Notes: a model not told the origin generated them from the sequence alone. Positions 25,902-35,593 are shown, counted from the first letter of the stretch. The stretch is DNA of 64,000 nt from Dyadobacter subterraneus (GCF_015221875.1 NZ_JACYGY010000001.1:1736001-1800000); one strand, 5' to 3'. Numbers and translations: made by a program.

Positions 25902-28355
25902 ATGATTCGAATTTTAAAGAATAAATTCAGGCTCATTACTTTTGCCTGGTTGTGTCTGCTGATTACACAAAGCATGGCTGCAAACGGACAGGTACTTAAA
26001 AATGCGCCTGTGGATTATTACAGCACGGACATGAAACGGGTACTGGCGTTGGAGACAGGATATTATATCAATGCAGTATCACAGGGCCAAATTGACACAG
26101 ATAGTGCCATGATTATGGCTTGCGAAATGTTCGGGCTCAGCCGGCTTCTTCCTTATAATGAAGGATATATCAGCGCCGGTGGCCCTCAGGCTGATGCCCT
26201 TATCAATGCCGGCAAGATCGGGCGGGCAAAAAATCTTCTTAAAATAAAAACAGGAGAGGAAAAACTTAGGCTGCTTTTTGATCTGGCAAATTATTATCTG
26301 TTTAAACCCGGCGCAGCGAAAAATGATCTTGACAGCGCAGGCGTATATATGGATGAGGTTGAAAAAATTACTGCCGGAAATGAATTTAAAAACTGGCGTA
26401 ACGAATGTCTTAGACTAAAAGGAAAATTTTATTACCAGACCGGGAATATCACTGAAAGCCAGAAATATTTTGGGCAGCTTGTAAAATCTTGCAGGGAATC
26501 AAAGGATGCCCAGGCCCTGGCAAAGGCGCTGGCAGATCAGGGTATTGGCCTTCCTTTTAATTCGCCCGATAAACTTCAAATATATCAGCAGGCGCTGTCC
26601 ATATGCCAAAAACATAAGCTAAAAATTCAGGAGCTGCAACTTACAGCAAGGATCGTAACGATATATTTTGTCGCAGACCTGAACGCAGCGGAAAAGGGGC
26701 TTTTAAACTTTCTGAAACTCGGACAAGAACTTGGATTCCGGCACCTGCAATATACCCATAATGTGCTGGCTTATGTATACCTGCAAAAGACCGAGTATTT
26801 AAAGGCCATGGATCATGCCCGGTTATCGATCAGGTATATGCAGCAGACCGGCGACAAGGTTCTTCAAAGTTTATATTACATGCGGGTGGGTGATGTTTTC
26901 GTCAGATTGGACCGGATGAAAGATGCCATGAATTGGTTTCAGAAATCAACGCAGGGGGCGCTTACTAAAAACACACAGGTTTTCTGGTACAAAAGCTTTC
27001 TCGCCCAAACCAAACTTTTAATTTACGAGAATCGGGCTGCTCAGGCAGAGACTTTAATTAATAAAATTACCGGATCTTTTCCGCCAGCGACCATATTTGA
27101 CCAGCTGCAACTGGCGTTTGTCAAAGCAGAATGTTATGCCGCACTCGGCCGCATCCCTGAGGCAGAAAAACAGTACGGTATTTTCCTCTCTATCGCTGAC
27201 CACTTTCCTGCTGAGCACATTCACCAGGAGTTTCCCAATGTCTATATCCATCTTTCCCGCTTTTATTTTAACCAAAAAAAATACAGGGAGTCCAGGCTTT
27301 TTGCTCAGAAATGCTTTGACATGACAACCAAACGTCATTCAATTGGAAACCTTTCTTTAAGCCATCTGATGTTTTTCAGGTTGGATTCAGTTGAGGGAAA
27401 TTATCAATCTGCCATAAGAAATTATCAGACCTATAAAACACTGGCCGATTCTTTGAACAACATACATCAAAAGGAAAAATATGATCAGCTGCTGGTTGAG
27501 TACCAAACCGTGAAAAAGGATCAGCATATTAGTAAATTAAAGCAAAACGGTATGATGCAGGATGCAAGGCTTCGTCAATCGGATTTTGAGAAAAAACTGA
27601 CTTTGGCCGGGATTTCTATCCTGCTTATTTTTTCAGGCGTATTGTTTCAACAGTTCCGCGCCAAACAAAAGAGTAACCTCAGGCTGGAAAAACAGCGGGT
27701 GCAGATCAGTCAGAAAAACCAGGCGTTGCAGGAGCTTGTGGAAGAAAAGGAATGGCTTTTGAAAGAAGTCCACCATCGGGTTAAAAACAACCTGCATACA
27801 ATTGTGAGTTTGCTTGAACACCAGTCGGATTTTCTTACCAGCGATGCACTGGCAGCCATACGGGACAGTCAGCACCGGGTATTTTCCATGTCTTTGATCC
27901 ACCAGAAACTTTATCTGAGCGAAAATGTAACCACGATAAGGTTTGCAGAATATGTTGGCGAGCTGACCGCCTATCTTGCCGAAAGCTTTAAAACGCAGCA
28001 CCGGATTATGTTTGATGTGAAAGTCGATCCGATTGACCTGGATGTGGGAATAGCAATTCCGCTTGGCCTGATTTTAAATGAAGCGGTAACCAACGCAATT
28101 AAATATGCTTTTGCGGACGCTGCCGGAAAAATAGAAATTAAGGGCTCCAAAACAAATGATCATTACCGCCTTATGGTATCAGATAACGGATGCGGACTGC
28201 CTGATGGTTTTGATGAAACTAAAAGCGACTCACTGGGATTTAAACTGATGCGGGGATTAAGTAAAGAAATCGATGCAGAATTTTTCGTTTCTTCCGGCAA
28301 GGGAACCAGAATCATTATAGCTCTTAGTCCTGAAACCGTTGATTCCATGTGTTAA
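25902..28355 (+). CDS. TPR-containing sensor histidine kinase (HisKA_2 type)
   Basis: 817 residues. A signal/anchor (TFAWLCLLITQSMAANGQ) leads into a long helical array of TPR-like repeats (about 130-530: LAKALADQGIGLP, YMRVGDVFVRLDRMKDAMNWF, AECYAALGRIPEAEKQYG). A membrane segment at ~567-585 (LTLAGISILLIFSGVLF) precedes a coiled coil and the HisKA_2 box EVHHRVKNNLHTIVSLLEHQ, whose His near residue 625 is the likely phosphosite. The ATPase domain has NEAVTNAIKYAF, VSDNGCGLPDGF and LGFKLMRGL. The periplasmic TPR domain probably senses a protein or peptide. It is divergent from the NtrC-type regulator at 24223, which is a candidate partner. Confidence 0.92.
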   Translation: MIRILKNKFRLITFAWLCLLITQSMAANGQVLKNAPVDYYSTDMKRVLALETGYYINAVSQGQIDTDSAMIMACEMFGLSRLLPYNEGYISAGGPQADALINAGKIGRAKNLLKIKTGEEKLRLLFDLANYYLFKPGAAKNDLDSAGVYMDEVEKITAGNEFKNWRNECLRLKGKFYYQTGNITESQKYFGQLVKSCRESKDAQALAKALADQGIGLPFNSPDKLQIYQQALSICQKHKLKIQELQLTARIVTIYFVADLNAAEKGLLNFLKLGQELGFRHLQYTHNVLAYVYLQKTEYLKAMDHARLSIRYMQQTGDKVLQSLYYMRVGDVFVRLDRMKDAMNWFQKSTQGALTKNTQVFWYKSFLAQTKLLIYENRAAQAETLINKITGSFPPATIFDQLQLAFVKAECYAALGRIPEAEKQYGIFLSIADHFPAEHIHQEFPNVYIHLSRFYFNQKKYRESRLFAQKCFDMTTKRHSIGNLSLSHLMFFRLDSVEGNYQSAIRNYQTYKTLADSLNNIHQKEKYDQLLVEYQTVKKDQHISKLKQNGMMQDARLRQSDFEKKLTLAGISILLIFSGVLFQQFRAKQKSNLRLEKQRVQISQKNQALQELVEEKEWLLKEVHHRVKNNLHTIVSLLEHQSDFLTSDALAAIRDSQHRVFSMSLIHQKLYLSENVTTIRFAEYVGELTAYLAESFKTQHRIMFDVKVDPIDLDVGIAIPLGLILNEAVTNAIKYAFADAAGKIEIKGSKTNDHYRLMVSDNGCGLPDGFDETKSDSLGFKLMRGLSKEIDAEFFVSSGKGTRIIIALSPETVDSMC

Positions 28356-28569
28356 TGCCTGATTAATTTTTCTTAACGGTTCGGCTGCGGCATTTCATTA
28401 ACTGCTATTTAAATAACGATAAGATTATAACCAATTGTTTATATTTCAACAAAATAACTTAATTGGTTTTAGTTCAATGATTTGATAATGAGATAATTAA
28501 GCTTTGGTATACATATTGAATAATAATAGATATAATTCAATATCCTTATCCCGCATAATTATCAAGATC

Positions 28570-30369
28570 ATGGAAAGTCTATGCACGTATCCAACCCGAT
28601 TTGAAGTCAGCAAAATAAAACCCGCAATAAATGACTGTGGCAGTCTTCCGTATTTGTTTAAAGCAGAATACGTTCAGAGTGACAGCCGAAATTCGGCACA
28701 GATTAGGGAAGGACCGAATTTTTTTGAAGCGATCTTTTTCATTGAAGGCTCAGGAATTATCAGAACGGGTCCGAACGTGTATGAAATTAAAAATAATACC
28801 ATTTACCGTCTGGCCAGCGGACAGCGTTACATACTGACGTCGGAAGGACATTATCGGGGTTACAGAATTTGTTTTTCACGGGAGTTTCTTTACATGACAG
28901 GCACGGAAACCACCCGGTTATTTTTGGACGAAAACTGCGCTCCGGCCAATGTATCCTATTCTTTAACTGTCAGTGCGGTTGCAAAGCCGCAAATTGAAGA
29001 GGTACTGCAAGCGATGGTGAAAGAAAATACAAATAATTTTCAGCCCAGATCACAGGTGCTGATAGGGCTGCTCAGAATATTTCTGATCTATTTCGTCAGA
29101 TTAGTCAGGGAAAATAAGTCGCCGGTTTTACCTGGCGCAGAATACGATTTTTTTCAGCGATTTACAGATTTGGTAAAAGAACATTTTACTTTAAAACGAA
29201 CGGTAGCCCAGTACGCCGCCGATCTTCATGTTACGCAAAACGCGATGAATGCAATTGTCAAAAAAGCTTCCGGTTTTAATGCAAGTCATCATATACACCA
29301 GCACATTGTGAATGAGGCCAAACAGCTGGCCATGAATCCTAATTTGAGTATGAAGCAAATAGCTTACCGACTAGGTTTTTCGGACATTGGTCATTTCAGT
29401 AAGTTTTTTAAAAACAAAAGCGGTATGAGCTTTACTGATTTTAAAATGAATCATTCTTTCAATCTGATGCCTGCTGTCAAGGCAGTCACAGTAACCAACC
29501 TGCGGCCGGAAAGCGGGAATGAAACAAAATTATGCTTTCAGGCAGATTTTCTAGAAAGCGGCAACCGGGCTTTTATAAAAACACAGACCACGCCTAAAAG
29601 ATCAAAACAATTTGAAATTGTCTGGATCAAAAGCGGAGCAGGAAACTTTATGCTGGACTTTCGCCGGCATGAGATAAAGGAAAATATGCTGTACTGTCTT
29701 TTTCCAGGTCAAATGTATGATTTTAATCCCGCGCCTGGTATTTCTGGTTACCGCATATGCTTTTCCGGAGATTTTTTTTGCCATTACAAGGAACAATCAT
29801 ATCTCCCTTTTGCAGTGGATTATCAGTGCCGGGATAATAATGAGCAGATCATGCAGGTGGATAAGGAAATTGAATATGAAATTGAAGGCATTGTCCGAAG
29901 CATGATCAGAGAACATGCTAACGATTTTGCGTTCAAATCGGAGATTCTTAAAGGATTGCTAAAAATTTTCATAGCCTATTTTTCAAGAAGGTTCCAGGAA
30001 AACCAGGTCAGCGATGCCGGTAGTAATGATATTCGTTTTTTCCGAACTTTCATGGATTTGCTTGACTGCAATTATTTAACCAAAAAAGCGGTAACTGATT
30101 ATGCAGAAGCGCTTTCTGTTTCGCCCAATTATTTAAGTGAGGTGATCAAAAAGGTGTCAGGCCATTCTGCGAGTTATCATATACAAAAGCGCCTGATACT
30201 GGAAGCCAGGCGTGCTGCCGTTTATTCCCAAGCCTCGATGAAGGAGATTGCTTATGGATTGGGATTTTTGGATCCCGCGCAGTTCAGCAAGTTTTTCAAA
30301 ACAAAAACAGGCGTTAATTTCTCGACTTATAAAAAAGAACTTACACCTTTTTGTCATGACGATGGGTAA
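28570..30369 (+). CDS. Tandem AraC regulator: two complete cupin + HTH units in one chain
   Basis: About 599 residues from the ATG at 28570 (MESLCTYPTRFEV); an in-frame upstream start 66 bases earlier is possible. Residues ~1-300 form one AraC unit: sensor domain (FIEGSGIIRTGPNVYEI; GHYRGYRICFSREFL) and HTH (YAADLHVTQNAMNAIVKK; MKQIAYRLGFSDIGHFSKFFKNKSG). Residues ~310-599 repeat the arrangement: FEIVWIKSGAGNFMLDF, ISGYRICFSGDFF, then YAEALSVSPNYLSEVIKK and MKEIAYGLGFLDPAQFSKFFKTKTG. AraC proteins usually dimerise; this one carries both protomers covalently. The halves are clearly diverged, so the duplication is old. Neighbours give no clear target; a hydrolase gene follows 335 bases later. 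Confidence 0.9.
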   Translation: MESLCTYPTRFEVSKIKPAINDCGSLPYLFKAEYVQSDSRNSAQIREGPNFFEAIFFIEGSGIIRTGPNVYEIKNNTIYRLASGQRYILTSEGHYRGYRICFSREFLYMTGTETTRLFLDENCAPANVSYSLTVSAVAKPQIEEVLQAMVKENTNNFQPRSQVLIGLLRIFLIYFVRLVRENKSPVLPGAEYDFFQRFTDLVKEHFTLKRTVAQYAADLHVTQNAMNAIVKKASGFNASHHIHQHIVNEAKQLAMNPNLSMKQIAYRLGFSDIGHFSKFFKNKSGMSFTDFKMNHSFNLMPAVKAVTVTNLRPESGNETKLCFQADFLESGNRAFIKTQTTPKRSKQFEIVWIKSGAGNFMLDFRRHEIKENMLYCLFPGQMYDFNPAPGISGYRICFSGDFFCHYKEQSYLPFAVDYQCRDNNEQIMQVDKEIEYEIEGIVRSMIREHANDFAFKSEILKGLLKIFIAYFSRRFQENQVSDAGSNDIRFFRTFMDLLDCNYLTKKAVTDYAEALSVSPNYLSEVIKKVSGHSASYHIQKRLILEARRAAVYSQASMKEIAYGLGFLDPAQFSKFFKTKTGVNFSTYKKELTPFCHDDG

Positions 30370-30704
30370 ATTGTGTTGGCGTATGTGAATAACCGTTCAT
30401 TATAAAATTTTTCTTACCAGTAAACACAGACAAGCAAAACGTGTATTTTGACATTTCCCAGGCAGCTGTCTGCGGATAACTTTGTATATAAATCTGATAT
30501 CAGAATATTTAGTTAACCGCTAGAATATATTTTAAATCCTCAATCCATTGTAAACCCATAAAGCGATATGTATGATTTATTAGGCAGAAGCAGGCTCCTA
30601 GGATAATATACTTTAAATCAAGTATTTAACTCTTGGTATGTATATGGTATATAGTGATTAGTGTACTCGAAAAATAATCTTTCCATAATTTTAACTTTAC
30701 GTTT
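30370..30704. other. AT-rich intergenic region
   Basis: 335 bases between the tandem AraC gene and the hydrolase. No gene, hairpin or convincing promoter pair seen. It includes an A/T-rich stretch (30600-30660) with several TATA-like steps. Confidence 0.4.
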
Positions 30705-31691
30705 ATGAATACTGAGAACATTCTACCTGTTTTGACTGATTACGCATCAGACCCCAATCTTTCGGCGGCCGTAAAAGCGTTTTTGAAACCATTGAACTCC
30801 GGCGGACCGGGGCTGGAAACGCTGGGAGTTGAAGCGGCCCGCAATGTGCTTGTAGGTGCGCAGGCAGCTTCCAGTGTTGATCTTTCCGGCATCACCGAGT
30901 CGGAAAAAATCATCTCGCAGGATGGATTTTCTTTGACTTTGAACATCGTACGGCCTGAGGGTGCCGAAGGACTTTTACCTGTATTTATGTTTATTCACGG
31001 CGGAGGCTGGGTACTGGGAGATTATCCGACGCATCAGCGCATGGTACGGGATCTGTCCGTGCTTTCGGGATTCGCAGGCGTTTTTGTCAATTATTCGCGT
31101 GCCCCCGAAGTTAAGTATCCCCAGCCTGTTTATGAGGTTTATGCCGCTGCTAAATGGCTGTCTGAAAACGGGGAGCAAATCGGAGTGGATGGAAGTAAAC
31201 TTGCGATTGTCGGAAACAGCGCAGGCGGGAATCTGGCTACGGCCACAACACTTCTTGCCAAAGAAAAAGGCGGTCCGGAGTTTAGGGTACAAGTTCTTTT
31301 CTGGCCGGTAACCAATGCTGATTTTCAAACAGAATCATACCTGCTGTATGGAAAACAGCGGTTTTTGACATCGCCGCTGATGCAGTGGATGTGGGACCAG
31401 TATGTAGAACCCGAAAAAAGGCAGGAAATATATGCCTCGCCTCTTCAGGCTACTGTTGAGCAGTTGAAAGGGCTGCCTCCGGCATTGATACAGGTAGCTG
31501 AAAATGATATTTTAAGAGATGAAGGAGAGGCTTACGGCCGAAAATTGGGAGAGGCAGGTGTGACGGTAACGACTGTCCGCTACAATGATGTTATTCATGA
31601 TTTTGGGCTGCTGAACGGTCTTTCCGAAATACCTCAGACCAAGGCGTTGTTTGTGCAGGCGGCTCAGGAATTAAAAAAATATCTCCTGTAA
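30705..31691 (+). CDS. HSL-family alpha/beta hydrolase (esterase)
   Basis: 328 residues, no signal peptide. HGGGW at 98-102 is the oxyanion-hole motif of the hormone-sensitive lipase family, and Ser172 in VGNSAGGN is the nucleophile. Asp in QVAENDILRDEG and His in VIHDFGLLNG complete the triad. The protein should hydrolyse short-chain carboxylic esters. It lies upstream of a second, unrelated alpha/beta hydrolase (83-base gap), so the two may be cotranscribed. The physiological substrate is not indicated. Confidence 0.92.
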   Translation: MNTENILPVLTDYASDPNLSAAVKAFLKPLNSGGPGLETLGVEAARNVLVGAQAASSVDLSGITESEKIISQDGFSLTLNIVRPEGAEGLLPVFMFIHGGGWVLGDYPTHQRMVRDLSVLSGFAGVFVNYSRAPEVKYPQPVYEVYAAAKWLSENGEQIGVDGSKLAIVGNSAGGNLATATTLLAKEKGGPEFRVQVLFWPVTNADFQTESYLLYGKQRFLTSPLMQWMWDQYVEPEKRQEIYASPLQATVEQLKGLPPALIQVAENDILRDEGEAYGRKLGEAGVTVTTVRYNDVIHDFGLLNGLSEIPQTKALFVQAAQELKKYLL

Positions 31692-31773
31692 AATTCCCAG
31701 CCACAAAATATTAGTGGCATTAACAGGTGTCGTCAGCCAGGATTTCTTTTCAATTTTCTCAACTATAAAAAAC

Positions 31774-32550
31774 ATGTCTACAAAAACTGTTTTGTTCGTT
31801 ACCGGTGCATTTGTTACCCATCACTGCTGGGATGACTGGAAAACTCACTTTGAACTTAGAGGGTATAAAACAGTTGCTCCGCCGTGGCCTTTTAAGGATG
31901 GCACAGCTGCTGAACTCCGTGATCGTCAGCCTTATGATACCGATCTTGCAGATCTTACCTTATCAGAACTGATTGATCACTACGCCGATATTGCCAGACA
32001 ACTGCCGGAAAAACCCATCATCATTGGTCATTCACTGGGTGGGATGATCACACAGATTCTGCTCAACCGGGGACTGGCGGCTGCGGCGGTGGCCATTCAT
32101 TCAGTACCACCACAAGGCATTATTCCTTACGAATTCTCTTTTCTGAAATCAACCTGGGGTGCACTGGGGCTTTTCACTTCGATGAAAAAAACATATCTGA
32201 TGCCTTTTTCTACCTGGCAATATGCATTTGTAAATGAAATGCCGCTCAGCGAGCAAAAATCAGCTTATGAGCAGTTTACCGCTCCGGAATCAAAAAGAGT
32301 AGCACGCGGTGGACTTACCAGTGCGGCGGCACTGGATTTTGAAAAACCGCACGCGCCGTTACTGCTTACGTCGGGAAGTCTGGATCATATCATTCCTGCA
32401 CATCTGAACAAACGCAATTATAAAAAATACAAGCAAAACGGATCTGTTTTGGAGTACAAAGAGTTTGCCGGACGCAACCACCACGTACTTGCTCAGCCCG
32501 GCTGGCAAAACGATGCAGATTATGTCTTAAACTGGATCAAAAAATACTGA
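31774..32550 (+). CDS. Alpha/beta hydrolase
   Basis: 258 residues from the ATG at 31774 (MSTKTVLFVTGAFVTHHCW); a longer frame begins at 31714 but lacks coding character. Ser87 in IIGHSLGG is the nucleophile elbow, Asp in LTSGSLDHIIP and His in GRNHHVLAQPGW are the likely acid and base. This resembles esterase/lipase-fold enzymes of the type often annotated simply as alpha/beta hydrolase. The stop codon is directly followed, in the same frame, by the degraded OsmC reading frame. Confidence 0.9.
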   Translation: MSTKTVLFVTGAFVTHHCWDDWKTHFELRGYKTVAPPWPFKDGTAAELRDRQPYDTDLADLTLSELIDHYADIARQLPEKPIIIGHSLGGMITQILLNRGLAAAAVAIHSVPPQGIIPYEFSFLKSTWGALGLFTSMKKTYLMPFSTWQYAFVNEMPLSEQKSAYEQFTAPESKRVARGGLTSAAALDFEKPHAPLLLTSGSLDHIIPAHLNKRNYKKYKQNGSVLEYKEFAGRNHHVLAQPGWQNDADYVLNWIKKY

Positions 32551-32574
32551 TGTAGTCATTTTTACTTTGATGCT

Positions 32575-32993
32575 TACATATTCAGATCAACCACTGCCAC
32601 CTGGCAAGGTCCGGGTTTAAATGGTGAAGGCAGGCTGACTACCCGCAGTAATGCGCTTAATGAGATGCCATTTAATTTCAATTCCTGCTTCGCTGAACAA
32701 GCCAGCGGCACTAATCCGGAGGAGTTGCCGGCTGCTGCCCATGCATGTTGCTTTACGATGAAGCTCAGCTTTGTGCCTGGTGAAGCGGGTTTTGTGGCAG
32801 AATTTTTAAAAACTGTGGCCGGTATCAGGTTTGTGAATGGAAATATAGCTGGTTCGCACCTTACAGTATCAGCAAAGATTCCCGGCATTAGCCGGGAGCT
32901 TTTAATGAAAGTGTGGCTGATGCAGAAGGCAACTGTCCGGTAGGCAGGATCTAAAATATCAAAATTATCATTGAGGCTAAGATCGAAACTTAA
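32575..32993 (+). pseudogene. Degraded OsmC-family peroxiredoxin gene
   Basis: Translation in the frame of 32551 gives STTATWQGPG, then SGTNPEELPAAAHACCFTMKL and HLTVSAKIPGIS, which is the OsmC/Ohr signature including the peroxidatic Cys region. There is no in-frame ATG at the N-terminus (the only nearby ATG, at 32571, is out of frame). After the codons for LLMK the frame breaks: the expected ADAEGNCPVGRI continuation, with the second Cys, is in another frame, and is then closed by TAA at 32952-32954 although NIKIIIEAK continues beyond it. So the gene has lost its start, gained a frameshift and a nonsense codon. OsmC proteins reduce organic hydroperoxides. Confidence 0.8.
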
Positions 32994-33025
32994 AATCATG
33001 GAGCCCGGCACCAGAACAGATCATT

Positions 33026-33556
33026 ATGCACTATCCAAACAAAACCATTGAAGATTTGCTGGCAGCGTATAAACCTGTCCTGGGCAACGATTTCGACAAA
33101 TATAAAAACCATGTTTACCGTGTTTTTCTGAACTGTATTTTACTGGACGAACAACCGGATCATGTTGAGAAATATGCCATTGCTGCTGTGTTTCACGACA
33201 TAGGTATCTGGACGGATCACACGATTGATTATCTGTATCCTTCTATCGACCAAATGGAAGTCTTTTTGCTGAATAGCGGAAATAAGCGGTGGATCAATGA
33301 AATAACCTTAATGATCTACTGGCATCACAAGGTGGGCAGCTACCACGGACATTATGAAAAAACCGTGGAAAGTTTCCGTAAAGCTGATTGGATAGATGTT
33401 TCCCTTGGACTTTTAAGTTTTGGGGCGGACAGAAAAAGAATCATAGAAAACAGAATAATGCTTCCTAATCTTGGTTTCCATGTTTTTCTTATCAAAAAAA
33501 TTGCACGCAATTTTTTGCAGCATCCGCTCAATCCTATACCGATGTTTAAATCATAA
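33026..33556 (+). CDS. HD-domain protein, predicted phosphohydrolase
   Basis: 176 residues. His29 (NHVYRV) and the pair His57-Asp58 (AVFHDIGIW) with a later His in YWHHKVGS form an HD-type metal site. HD proteins of this size hydrolyse nucleotides or related phosphoesters, but the substrate cannot be read from sequence. The start is the ATG at 33026, 33 bases after the OsmC remnant. The gene is on the plus strand with its neighbours but no operon partner is obvious. Confidence 0.85.
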   Translation: MHYPNKTIEDLLAAYKPVLGNDFDKYKNHVYRVFLNCILLDEQPDHVEKYAIAAVFHDIGIWTDHTIDYLYPSIDQMEVFLLNSGNKRWINEITLMIYWHHKVGSYHGHYEKTVESFRKADWIDVSLGLLSFGADRKRIIENRIMLPNLGFHVFLIKKIARNFLQHPLNPIPMFKS

Positions 33557-33811
33557 CGGCGTGTCTCTTTTTGACTGGGGCCAAGATGAAATCGCATGAA
33601 ACTTATGGCCGCATTATAAGCGATGATTAAAAAACGGCCGCTGGGATTATGGATGTGATCCAGAATAAAAAGGCTTTTTATTTTGGCATTTGTCGAGGAA
33701 AATTCGGAACCGATTCACAGTATTTACAACGTCCAAGATATGCTCTCCAAAAATCTTTTTTTACTGTAAAACCCGTTGCTTTAAAATCAACTTTTATTAA
33801 TTACTACGACT

Positions 33812-34681
33812 ATGAGCATTATTTTATTGACCGGCACAAGCAGTGGTTTTGGATTGATCACTGCGAAACACCTTGCAAAACAAGGTCATTCCGTTTTTGC
33901 CACCATGCGTGATATCCAGACCAGAAACCTAAACGCCGCTGCTGAATTGACTGACTGGGCAAAGCAGGAAAAAGTAAAAATTGACATTGTTGAACTGGAT
34001 GCTACCGATGATAATTCTGTAAAACTTGCGGTCGAATCCATAGCAGAAAAGACAGGTGGCATAATTGATGTGCTGATCAACAATGCAGGAACAGGATTCA
34101 TTGGCCTAAATGAGACACTTAGCGCAAGTCAGGTAAACCAGATTTTCCAAATCAACGTCATTGCGGCGGACCGGATGATCAAAGCGGTTCTTCCATGGAT
34201 GCATAAAAACAAAAGCGGACTTATCGTAACCATTTCGAGCATCGCTGCCCGTCAATATATTCCTGTTATGGGTGTTTATGCGGCTAGTAAAGCAGCCATC
34301 GATGCATTATCGGTAAGCTATCATTATGAGTTGAAATCAAGCGGAATTGATATTGCCATCATGCAGCCCGGCGCTTATCAGACCACTGATATTGTATCGA
34401 AGCAAATGAGACCGGCGAATCCATCCGCAGCAAAATATTATAGTGAGGATATGAAGGGATATGAAAAGCAGGTTTTCCAGTATTTTGAACCTACGGAAGA
34501 CAGCCGGGATCCGAAGGAAATTGCTGAGTGCATAGCAGACCTGATAGAAACACCTCAGGGAAAAAGAAAGCTGTGGACACTCGTTGGCGCAGGCCCTCTG
34601 GAAGAGCCGGTTGGTCAGATTAATACAGCTATAAAAGGGCTGACTGATACCGTTTTAAATGCAAGGGGAGTAAAGGTCTAA
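33812..34681 (+). CDS. Short-chain dehydrogenase/reductase
   Basis: 289 residues. Cofactor motif TGTSSGFGLITA, structural NNAGTG, catalytic Ser (TISSIAAR) and YAASK. The subfamily resembles SDRs that act on broad carbonyl substrates. The gene converges with the CheB-like gene at 34759. It is related to the two other SDRs in the window (17835 and 58534) but is not a recent copy of either. Confidence 0.93.
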   Translation: MSIILLTGTSSGFGLITAKHLAKQGHSVFATMRDIQTRNLNAAAELTDWAKQEKVKIDIVELDATDDNSVKLAVESIAEKTGGIIDVLINNAGTGFIGLNETLSASQVNQIFQINVIAADRMIKAVLPWMHKNKSGLIVTISSIAARQYIPVMGVYAASKAAIDALSVSYHYELKSSGIDIAIMQPGAYQTTDIVSKQMRPANPSAAKYYSEDMKGYEKQVFQYFEPTEDSRDPKEIAECIADLIETPQGKRKLWTLVGAGPLEEPVGQINTAIKGLTDTVLNARGVKV

Positions 34682-34758
34682 GCGTGTCATGCCTTTTGGA
34701 AATATATTCAGGATAAACCACGTACGGTTAATGTCTGAAAAATGGCGATAAATTTAAC

Positions 34759-35367
34759 TTAATCATTTTCCGTTTCATCAAGTCCGTCCTGATATACCAG
34801 GCTCATAAGCGCTGCTGCCAATTCTTTTGGGGAAAGTATTTCGGCAGGATGATCCTTTAAAATGGCACTGTCAGGCATTCCCTTAAAAGTGGCAGTCAAT
34901 GGGTCGCGTATCATAATCATCCCATTTTCCTGATGCATATGAATAGCACCTTTTGTGCCGTCGGTACCTGCCCCGGAAAGGATAATTCCGATCCCCATCT
35001 TCTTAACGTTTTCTGCCATCGAATGAAAAAAGATATCAAAGGCCCAGTTACTTTTATCAAGCGGATCCCGGTCGTAAATTTCCAGATACCCTTCTTTGAT
35101 GGTCATGAATTTATTTACCGGTAACATGTAAATATGACCAGGCTTTACCAGCTCATGATCCGTTGCCCAGCTTACTGGCATGTCGGTATGTCTGGCAAGC
35201 ATCTTGTCTCTTCTGCTTACATAATCTCTGCCCAGATGCTGTATGATGATAAATGCGGTATTGGGAAATGGGGGTACGGAAGAAAAAAACTGATAAAGAT
35301 CATCCGTCCCGCCACCAGAAAAGCCAATGGCTACGATAAAAAATTTCTTTTCTTTTTCCATGGGCAT
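34759..35367 (-). CDS. Stand-alone CheB-type methylesterase domain
   Basis: 202 residues comprising only a CheB catalytic domain. GFSGGG near the N-terminus holds the nucleophile Ser17, FIIIQHLGRDYVS holds the His, and ILSGAGTDGTKGA holds the Asp, so the triad looks intact. There is no receiver domain and no CheR gene next to it, unlike chemotaxis CheB. In Bacteroidota and others, such single-domain CheB proteins act in non-chemotactic signalling or are parts of split CheB/CheR kinases elsewhere. The gene is transcribed leftwards and converges with an SDR gene. Confidence 0.85.
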   Translation of the reverse strand: MPMEKEKKFFIVAIGFSGGGTDDLYQFFSSVPPFPNTAFIIIQHLGRDYVSRRDKMLARHTDMPVSWATDHELVKPGHIYMLPVNKFMTIKEGYLEIYDRDPLDKSNWAFDIFFHSMAENVKKMGIGIILSGAGTDGTKGAIHMHQENGMIMIRDPLTATFKGMPDSAILKDHPAEILSPKELAAALMSLVYQDGLDETEND

Positions 35368-35559
35368 TGGTCGTCTTTGTACCAGTCATATCATGTGCGA
35401 CATATGCGCATGATCCAGGAAAATTCCTGCGTTTTTCGGTGAACGTCAGCTAAGATTGAATTGAAAGATACGACTTTAATATTGATTAGGAGGAATATAG
35501 GCTCGTGTGATTTTTTTGAAAAAGTAAAAATACGCTGCTGATCAAATACAAAGATCACA

Positions 35560-35593
35560 AAAAAGGTATCCGGAAGAGCCCGGATACCTTTTT
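35560..35593. terminator. 14-bp intrinsic terminator after T9SS surface-protein gene
   Basis: AAAAAGGTATCCGG (35560-35573) pairs perfectly with CCGGATACCTTTTT (35580-35593) around a 6-base loop. It lies ~107 bases past the stop of the 1256-residue gene on the minus strand and upstream of the CheB gene, so it separates them. The A/T ends allow function in both directions. Confidence 0.85.

Noticed and set aside
32574..33011. 145-residue open frame on the minus strand
   Set aside because: It lies opposite the OsmC remnant, whose protein signature is unmistakable on the plus strand; the minus frame has no recognisable domain.
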